Assembly (NCBI GenBank): GCA_002394665.1
Contig: DGUL01000007.1
Span: 219,488 to 255,611 of the forward strand
From: Rickettsiales bacterium UBA4311
GTDB taxonomy: Bacteria; Pseudomonadota; Alphaproteobacteria; Rickettsiales; Deianiraeaceae
Direction: 5' to 3'
Length of the DNA: 36,124 nucleotides
Shown here: positions 32,867 to 36,124 of the stretch, piece after piece
Position numbering within the stretch: position 1 is the stretch's first letter
Layout of the letters: every line of letters begins with the position of its first letter
Translations under genes and position numbers: made by a program
The notes under the pieces: model-generated
Database searches by the model: none
Told to the model about the DNA's origin: nothing
Seen by the model: only the letters and a program-made list of their open reading frames with translations

Positions 32867-33997
32867 TTACACCCTATATTTATCAATGTTTTCTATATCT
32901 TCAACCAATGTTTTAAACACCTTATTAAATCCCTCTGGTATCAAATACGAGGAACATTGAAATCCAAATTTTGATTTATAACCATTTGTTTTTTCATAGA
33001 ACTCTTTTATCAAATGACTTCCTGCATACTCCATTCCTTGATATTTAAACACATATTTATCGTCAGATGTTTTTATTAGAGTGGCATATAAATCCTTATT
33101 TAAGGAGTAGTAAAATTTTTTACCCCACAAATTAAAATCGTTGAAAAAGGCAATATAATCGTATTGTTTACGACCATTTACAACCTTGCGATATTTATTT
33201 ACAATTTCTTGTCGCCCTTTTATATCTGTGTTGTTTTTATCTTTTTTATATTGGTCTTTTAATTCTTGCCGTCCGTTCGCTTTGGCAATTTGTTGTTGTT
33301 TTCCGTTGTTTAAAAAATCGCAATTATCAAGATAGTCTTTCCATAGTTCAAAACCATTTGCCGTCCTCGTGCCAACACCAATAGTTTTTAATAATCCCTT
33401 TATATTGTTTTGATTTAAATACTGCACACAAAAACAACTTTTTAAAAATTCATCGCACTTCTCTTTAAATTTTACCTCTTCCTTGTAATTTTTAATTTTC
33501 TCAACATCAAATTGTTCTTTATTTAACAAACGTAGACCTTCTAAGTTTTTTCCTTTCTTTAAATCAATCTTAATACAATCGTTAAAATCAAAATGTTTTT
33601 GGTGCTTCGTTCTTACGAAAATATGCCATTCAATTCCATTCGTTAAAACTAAAACATTGCAGTTATCCAATTCTCGGCTTCTGGAATATCCATCTATTTG
33701 ATTACGAAATCTACTTAATTCAACATTTGCAGCCTTTGCTTCAATGGCAATAAAGTTTTTTCCATCTTTTAATTTAAGCTTGTAATCAATTTTCCCATTG
33801 TCTCCGCTTGGACAACTAAATTCTTTTTCAACGTCTCTGTCGCGATTAAAACCAAAGAAATTTTCAAAAATTGGCTCAATTAAAAGATATTTTGTTTGTG
33901 CTTCATTATTCGTCAAACTGTTCAACCTGCTATTGTACTTAATAACGACATCATTAACTAACTTTTCAAACTCTCTATCGCTCTCAAGTTCTGTCAT
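32867..33997 (-). CDS. Orphan HSDR_N-like PD-(D/E)XK nuclease
   Basis: The first 170 residues fit the type I restriction R-subunit N-terminal nuclease (HSDR_N, COG4748-like). They have the LLIEPIFENFFGF helix (Glu41), the core KIDYKL (Asp71) and AIEAKAA (Glu86, Lys88), then a Gln/Tyr helix (RNQIDGYSR, 98-106) and VLTNGIEWHIF. The catalytic D-ExK residues are intact. The helicase part of HsdR is absent; instead there is a 200-residue C-terminal region of unknown fold, Lys/Asn-rich. No HsdM or HsdS is in the window. ATG 33997 is 11 bases after the hflK stop, so it is probably on the hflK transcript. Confidence 0.72.
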   Translation of the reverse strand: MTELESDREFEKLVNDVVIKYNSRLNSLTNNEAQTKYLLIEPIFENFFGFNRDRDVEKEFSCPSGDNGKIDYKLKLKDGKNFIAIEAKAANVELSRFRNQIDGYSRSRELDNCNVLVLTNGIEWHIFVRTKHQKHFDFNDCIKIDLKKGKNLEGLRLLNKEQFDVEKIKNYKEEVKFKEKCDEFLKSCFCVQYLNQNNIKGLLKTIGVGTRTANGFELWKDYLDNCDFLNNGKQQQIAKANGRQELKDQYKKDKNNTDIKGRQEIVNKYRKVVNGRKQYDYIAFFNDFNLWGKKFYYSLNKDLYATLIKTSDDKYVFKYQGMEYAGSHLIKEFYEKTNGYKSKFGFQCSSYLIPEGFNKVFKTLVEDIENIDKYRV

Positions 33998-34008
33998 AAG
34001 CTATAAAG

Positions 34009-35208
34009 TCAATTGCCACCATCTTCGTTTTCAACGGCCATTATCTTCTTGTCAACCTGCTCACCTGAACTATTTAAAAAGACATTTTTAACATTATCGT
34101 CAACTATCGTAATCTTGTTCTTATCAAGAATGTTGCTCATTGCATCCAAATACATCCTTTTTCTCGTCACGAAAGGAGCATTTTTATATTGTTCGTAAAT
34201 CTGATTAAAACGGCTTGCCTCGCCATTTGCTTTATTCACAACAGCAATAGAATAAGCATTTGCATCCTCAATTATCTTGCCAGCCTCACCTTTGACCTTT
34301 GGAATTATGTCGTTGCGATATTTATAAGCCTTGTTTATCTCGCTCTCTTTATCAACTCTGGCAGTTTGTACGTCTCTAAAACTATCAACAACTTGCGATG
34401 GCGGATCAATTCGCAACATTTGAACAACTAAAACCTCCACGCCCATATTGTAATCATCAAGCATTTGTTGCAAAAGCTTTTTACTTTCCTCTTCAATTAC
34501 GCCTCGCCCAGATGTCAAAATGTCCGCTAACTTCATTTTACTAACAACTTCACGAACAACACTCTGCGTCGCATCGTAAATCGTCTGTTCCTTATCGCGA
34601 ACACCGAAAATAAACTTTTTTAAATCAATAATTTTCCATTGAACGTTGAGTTCCAAATTTACAATATTCTCGTCGCCAGTCAACGCCCAGCCTTCGCCTA
34701 GCTCCTTATCTTGCACTCCATTAAAACCAGCGGAACTTGAACTTGGATTGCCGGCACCGCCAAAATCTCCACCAATCTTTAATATTCTTACCCTTTTAAT
34801 CGCACCTTTTGCAACTTCCTCAATTGGATAAGGTAAATGATAATGCAAGCCAGAATCTACATCACGGACATATTTACCAAACCTTAAAACTATTCCACTT
34901 TCTTCCTGACGAATAATATAAAAACCACTTGCAAGCCAAAGAAAAAACATCAAGATAACTCCGGATAAAAAAAATTGAAAATTACTCCTACCACTAAAAA
35001 AACCAAATTTCTCAGTAGGAACGCGACCACCTGCTTTCGAATTACCGCTGTCGCCGAAAAAAGAAAAAGGAGAAAAAAAACTTCCAAAAAAACTCTCCTT
35101 ATTAGAACTATCCTTCTTGTTTTTATTTAAACCACCACTCTTGCTACGACGACCGACACCTTTATTTTCATCATCACCAATTTCATCCCAAGGATTATCG
35201 GTCGTCAT
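34009..35208 (-). CDS. hflK: HflK, SPFH-family modulator of FtsH
   Basis: HflK forms with HflC the cage that surrounds the FtsH protease in the inner membrane. The 399-residue protein has a Gly/Ser/Lys-rich cytoplasmic N terminus (1-75), one membrane helix (about 77-99), then QEESGIVLRFGKY and the SPFH/band-7 domain with GLHYHLPYPIE. The long coiled coil with DVQTARVDKESEINKA follows. The start is ATG 35208, 20 bases after the tuf stop. hflC does not follow it; a nuclease gene does. An insert rich in Gly, Ser and Asn (about 147-170) interrupts the first SPFH strands. Confidence 0.92.
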   Translation of the reverse strand: MTTDNPWDEIGDDENKGVGRRSKSGGLNKNKKDSSNKESFFGSFFSPFSFFGDSGNSKAGGRVPTEKFGFFSGRSNFQFFLSGVILMFFLWLASGFYIIRQEESGIVLRFGKYVRDVDSGLHYHLPYPIEEVAKGAIKRVRILKIGGDFGGAGNPSSSSAGFNGVQDKELGEGWALTGDENIVNLELNVQWKIIDLKKFIFGVRDKEQTIYDATQSVVREVVSKMKLADILTSGRGVIEEESKKLLQQMLDDYNMGVEVLVVQMLRIDPPSQVVDSFRDVQTARVDKESEINKAYKYRNDIIPKVKGEAGKIIEDANAYSIAVVNKANGEASRFNQIYEQYKNAPFVTRKRMYLDAMSNILDKNKITIVDDNVKNVFLNSSGEQVDKKIMAVENEDGGN

Positions 35209-35227
35209 TTATAGCAAGATACTAAAA

Positions 35228-36124
35228 CTATTTTATAATCTTAGCAACAACACCAGAAGCAACAGTTCTACCACCTTCACGGATAGCAAAACGTAAACCT
35301 TGCTCCATGGCAATATGAGAAATCAATTTAACATTGATTGTCAAGCTATCACCTGGCATTGCCATTTCCTTACCTGCTGGCAATGTGATTTCACCAGTAA
35401 CATCGGTTGTTCTGAAATAGAATTGAGGTCTATATTTTGTAAAGAATGGGCTGTGTCTTCCACCTTCTTCTTGCTTCAAAACATAAATTTCAGCCTCAAA
35501 TTCCGTATGTGGAGTAACTGAACCCGGCTTTGCAAGAACCATACCTCTTTCAACGTCTGCTTTATCAATACCACGGAGCAAAATACCAGCGTTATCACCT
35601 GCACGACCTTCATCAAGTGTTTTACGGAACATTTCAATTCCTGTGACAACTGACTTTTTTGTCTCTTCACGAATACCGACAAGTTCAACTTCGTCATTTA
35701 ATTTAACGACACCTCTTTCAATACGACCTGTTGCAACAGTTCCGCGTCCAGAAATTGTAAAGACATCTTCAACGGCCATCAAGAATGGTTTATCAACATC
35801 TCTTTCTGGCGTTGGAATATATTCATCAACTGCTTTCATCAATTCGTTGATTTTTTCAACATATGTTGCATCGCCTTCCAAAGCTTTCAAAGCAGAACCA
35901 CGAATAATAGGAGTGTTGTCTCCATCAAATTGATAGCTCTTTAAAAGATCGCGAATTTCTTCTTCAACCAAGTCAATCATTTCAGGATCGTCAACCATAT
36001 CGCATTTGTTCATAAATACAACAAGACGCGGAACGTTCACTTGGCGAGCGAGCAGAATGTGCTCACGGGTCTGAGGCATCGGACCATCTGTGGCAGCTAC
36101 TACGATGATTGCACCATCCATCTG
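35228..36124 (-). CDS. tuf: Elongation factor Tu (5' part outside the window)
   Basis: EF-Tu delivers aminoacyl-tRNA to the ribosome. Only about the last 298 residues are present; the frame is open at the window edge and the first ~95 residues (with the P-loop) are missing. Visible are MNKCDMVDD (the NKxD nucleotide motif), the GSALKALEG segment of the G domain, then domain 2 (GRGTVATGRIERG) and domain 3 (GGRHSPFF and YRPQFYFRTTDVTG) to the end. It is directly followed by hflK, not by secE or rpsJ, so this is neither the classical str nor the tuf-secE setting. It appears intact where visible. Confidence 0.97.
   Translation of the reverse strand, partial: QMDGAIIVVAATDGPMPQTREHILLARQVNVPRLVVFMNKCDMVDDPEMIDLVEEEIRDLLKSYQFDGDNTPIIRGSALKALEGDATYVEKINELMKAVDEYIPTPERDVDKPFLMAVEDVFTISGRGTVATGRIERGVVKLNDEVELVGIREETKKSVVTGIEMFRKTLDEGRAGDNAGILLRGIDKADVERGMVLAKPGSVTPHTEFEAEIYVLKQEEGGRHSPFFTKYRPQFYFRTTDVTGEITLPAGKEMAMPGDSLTINVKLISHIAMEQGLRFAIREGGRTVASGVVAKIIK

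Noticed and set aside
32867..33997. Complete type I restriction system
   Set aside because: Only the HsdR N-terminal nuclease part is recognisable; no helicase motifs, methylase or specificity subunit lie nearby.

Overview
The window is AT-rich (about one third G+C by eye), densely coded DNA from a Gram-negative bacterium. LptD and an EptA-like transferase imply LPS, and MurA and DapE imply diaminopimelate peptidoglycan. HflK, ElbB, DedA, RbfA and GatA fit a proteobacterium, perhaps an AT-rich, host-associated alphaproteobacterium, but the taxon cannot be fixed from this sequence. TGA is used as a stop (gatA), so the code is standard. Many genes lack a clear Shine-Dalgarno and start at GTG or TTG. 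Several proteins carry Lys/Asn-rich linkers or tails. I see no tRNA, rRNA, CRISPR array, transposase or phage genes.

Layout. 1-63 is a GC-rich palindromic, G-tract repeat. 151-2795 (minus) holds a LysE-type exporter, an M16 peptidase and a LOG-family hydrolase. 2978-6104 (plus) is psd, a GIY-YIG/T5orf172-type gene and gatA, tightly coupled. 6152-7801 (minus) is a large membrane-anchored repeat protein. 7910-9435 (plus) is rbfA and rsmA, with a GA microsatellite and an odd upstream open frame. 9453-10817 (minus) is an Asn/Tyr-rich tandem-repeat protein. 10890-14906 (plus) is recA, ahpC-like, ruvA, a membrane-anchored unknown and lepB.

14968-17524 (minus) reads gmk, a second guanylate-kinase-like gene with a signal peptide and altered GMP-site residues, then dapE. 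A small frameshifted acidic ORF (17609-18048, plus) converges on rarA. 18069-22772 (minus) reads lptD, a coiled-coil/two-TM acidic protein, rarA. 22773-23277 is gene-poor, with a weak small ORF and a 14-bp-stem hairpin. 23278-25206 (minus) is rpmH-secE-nusG and a secreted Lys-rich protein, divergent from prfA-murA (25287-27746, plus). Then come an EptA-like phosphoethanolamine transferase (minus) and ElbB (plus). The rest is all minus and runs tuf (cut by the window end), hflK, an orphan HSDR_N/PD-(D/E)XK nuclease, a two-TM unknown, a DUF1653 protein and a DedA protein.

The housekeeping genes cover translation (rbfA, rsmA, rpmH, prfA, gatA, tuf), transcription and secretion (nusG, secE, lepB), DNA repair (recA, ruvA, rarA) and envelope building (psd, murA, dapE, lptD, eptA-like, dedA). 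Between them sit lineage-specific genes: repeat proteins, secreted or anchored unknowns and two nuclease-like genes. The most unusual item is the exported guanylate-kinase paralogue. The second is the nuclease cluster directly after hflK, where hflC would normally lie.
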